A stretch of DNA of 64,000 nt, taken from contig CAWBGE010000010.1 of NCBI GenBank assembly GCA_963788185.1, positions 1 to 64,000 on the forward strand. Reading direction: 5' to 3'. Made by a program: the position numbers and the translations under genes. Positions 62,761-64,000 of this stretch are shown here, piece after piece. The notes under the pieces are model-generated. The model made no database searches. It was not told the origin of the DNA and worked only from the letters and a program-made list of their open reading frames with translations. The stretch's first letter is position 1, and each line of letters begins with the position of its first letter. This stretch comes from CAIWHR01 sp963788185. GTDB lineage: Bacteria; Pseudomonadota; Gammaproteobacteria; Burkholderiales; Casimicrobiaceae.

Positions 62761-63111
62761 ATGGATATCGAGCGATTCGACGCGACGACGCGGATGTGCG
62801 ATGCCGTGACCTTCGGCCGGCTGGTTTTGATATCCGGCCAGGTTCCGGCAACGATAGATGCACCGATCGAACAGCAGACGCAGGAGGTTCTTGACCGGCT
62901 CGACGCGATGCTTGCACGTTCTGGTACGGACAAGTCGCGCTTGCTAACGGTGACTATCTATCTCTGCGATTTCCGTCACTACGCCGGACTGAATGCCATT
63001 TGGGACCAGTGGGTCGATAGGGAAAGCCCTCCGGCGAGAGATTGCTTCAAGGTGGAACTCGCCAATCCAGGATGGAAAGTGGAGATAGCGGCAACCGCAG
63101 TTCGTCCTTAG
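62761..63111 (+). CDS. RidA family (YjgF/YER057c) protein
   Basis: A 116-residue protein. ISGQVPATIDAPIEQQTQEVLDRLDAMLARSGTDKSRLLTVTIYLCDFRHYAGLNAIWDQW and PPARDCFKVELANPGWKVEIAATAV match RidA proteins, though the catalytic Arg of true RidA is expected near SPARxxV and here reads PPARDCFKV, with Arg kept. RidA enzymes hydrolyse reactive enamines/imines released by PLP enzymes, which fits with the GcvP-like enzyme of the same operon. The ATG at 62761 follows AAGGACAG. Last gene of the operon. Confidence 0.9.
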   Translation: MDIERFDATTRMCDAVTFGRLVLISGQVPATIDAPIEQQTQEVLDRLDAMLARSGTDKSRLLTVTIYLCDFRHYAGLNAIWDQWVDRESPPARDCFKVELANPGWKVEIAATAVRP

Positions 63112-63385
63112 GTCATCCAGTGTGACGAGTGGCGACGCTTCGGCGGCATGTGCGAATGCCCGGCAAAGCGCATGTGTGTCGGTGTCGTCTGTTTCGCTTC
63201 CACCGCCACGTGGCTGCTGCACCAACAATTCGGTGGACCGAGTCGAGCATCAAACAGGGAGGTTGGGGTGCGGCCGCGGAGAAGTGGCCGGCTACGCCGG
63301 GTGGGGTGGCTCCGAACGCGTGACCGACGTTGCGGGCGCGACGATCGCGCCGGCGACCTGCGTCGGAGGCACCGAAAGAAGGCTG

Positions 63386-64000
63386 TCAATAATTGACGAA
63401 GCGCGGCGGTCCCACGCTGATCGTCTGCATCATGGCATCGAGGTGGTAGCGGATACGCTCCGCTTTCACGCCACGCGCCGCAGGGTCGTCCCAGAGGTTG
63501 TCGAACTCTCCGGGGTCATTGACCAGATCGTACAGCTCGCCGATTGCGTGCCCGTGGTAGACGACCGACTTCCAGCGGTCGTCGCGCACCATCGTTCCGT
63601 GCGTGCGATCGGGCAGGCCGCCGACCGAATCGAAGTACTCCGAGATGACGTGCGGCTTGTGCCGCGAGGGGTCGGCGCTGCCTTGGAGAATCGGGAGCAG
63701 CGAGCGCCCCTGCATCGACTCCGGCACTGGAAGTCCCGCCGCCTCCAGCAGCGTCGGTGCGACGTCGACGGTCTCGACCAGTCCGTCGCTCACCAGGCCC
63801 GAGGCGAAGCGGCCTGGCCAAGAGAAGATCAGCGGCACCCGCACCAGGCCTTCGAAAAACCGGCATCCCTTGAGGATAAGACCGTGATCGCCCAACAGCT
63901 CGCCATGGTCACTCATGTAGACGATGATCGTATTCTCGAGCTGTCCCGTCACTCGCAGCGTGTCGACGATACGGCGCAGTTGGTCGTCGATCAACATGAT
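63386..64000 (-). CDS. Sulfatase, C-terminal part (cut by window edge)
   Basis: The frame runs off the right edge; its visible 204 residues are the C-terminal half of a type I sulfatase/alkaline phosphatase-like enzyme: SDHGELLGDHGLILKGCRFFEGLVRVPLIFSWPG and ETVDVAPTLLEAAGLPVPESMQGRSLLPIL. The catalytic Cys/Ser (CxPSR) lies outside the window. The family cleaves sulfate esters. It converges with the RidA gene across about 270 gene-free bases. Confidence 0.9.
   Translation of the reverse strand: MMLIDDQLRRIVDTLRVTGQLENTIIVYMSDHGELLGDHGLILKGCRFFEGLVRVPLIFSWPGRFASGLVSDGLVETVDVAPTLLEAAGLPVPESMQGRSLLPILQGSADPSRHKPHVISEYFDSVGGLPDRTHGTMVRDDRWKSVVYHGHAIGELYDLVNDPGEFDNLWDDPAARGVKAERIRYHLDAMMQTISVGPPRFVNY

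Overview
The window is a high-GC chromosomal segment whose gene families (ccmABC cytochrome c maturation, MaeB-type malic enzyme fused to phosphotransacetylase, fused two-domain AfuB/FbpB-type permease, TRAP transporter, GcvA- and LTTR-type regulators, IS1111-group IS110 element) fit a betaproteobacterium of Burkholderiales or Rhodocyclales type. The assignment rests on gene family resemblance only; no ribosomal RNA gene is present.

Layout. 1-1405 (minus): ccmA-ccmB-ccmC start of the heme/cytochrome c maturation operon. 1656-3932 (plus): maeB. 4023-4113: tRNA-Ser(GGA), followed immediately by a small stand-alone arm-binding-domain protein and a P4-type tyrosine integrase, so the tRNA 3' end is the probable attachment site of an integrated element. 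5934-14460 is accessory DNA: dispersed non-coding repeats, a secreted DUF2092 / elastin-like repeat / DUF1254 operon, an NmrA-type reductase, a complete IS1111-type element with a candidate guide RNA, and gene scars.

14468-28899 is a dense set of transport and phospho-compound genes: an AfuABC/FbpABC-like importer with an aldose-dehydrogenase-like SDR, a HAD phosphatase, GalT, an atypical histidine phosphatase, an inositol-monophosphatase family enzyme, a calcineurin-type phosphodiesterase, a UgpBAEC-like importer and a DeoR regulator. Read together these suggest uptake and dismantling of phosphorylated sugars, polyols or glycerophosphodiesters. 29177-38490 holds miscellaneous genes (Nudix, MgtC, DUF1508, CPBP protease, secreted proteins, a frameshifted M13 peptidase, a beta/gamma-crystallin protein) and scars of transporter genes.

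39023-43965 is a LysR-TRAP-enolase superfamily module for an organic or sugar acid. 44019-44540 is a scar made of an integrase remnant joined to an IS1380-type remnant. 44538-50975 is an autoregulated-looking operon (GntR/FadR regulator, sugar-type ABC importer, FAD oxidoreductase) with a perfect palindrome upstream. 51377-63111 is the most unusual part: a GcvA-like regulator, a diverged two-subunit GcvP-like PLP enzyme without GcvT or GcvH, an AcoX/NAD-kinase-like protein, a complete peptide-type ABC importer, a histone-deacetylase-fold amidohydrolase and a RidA protein, all tightly packed. I consider this the best candidate for an undescribed catabolic system. The window ends inside a sulfatase gene.
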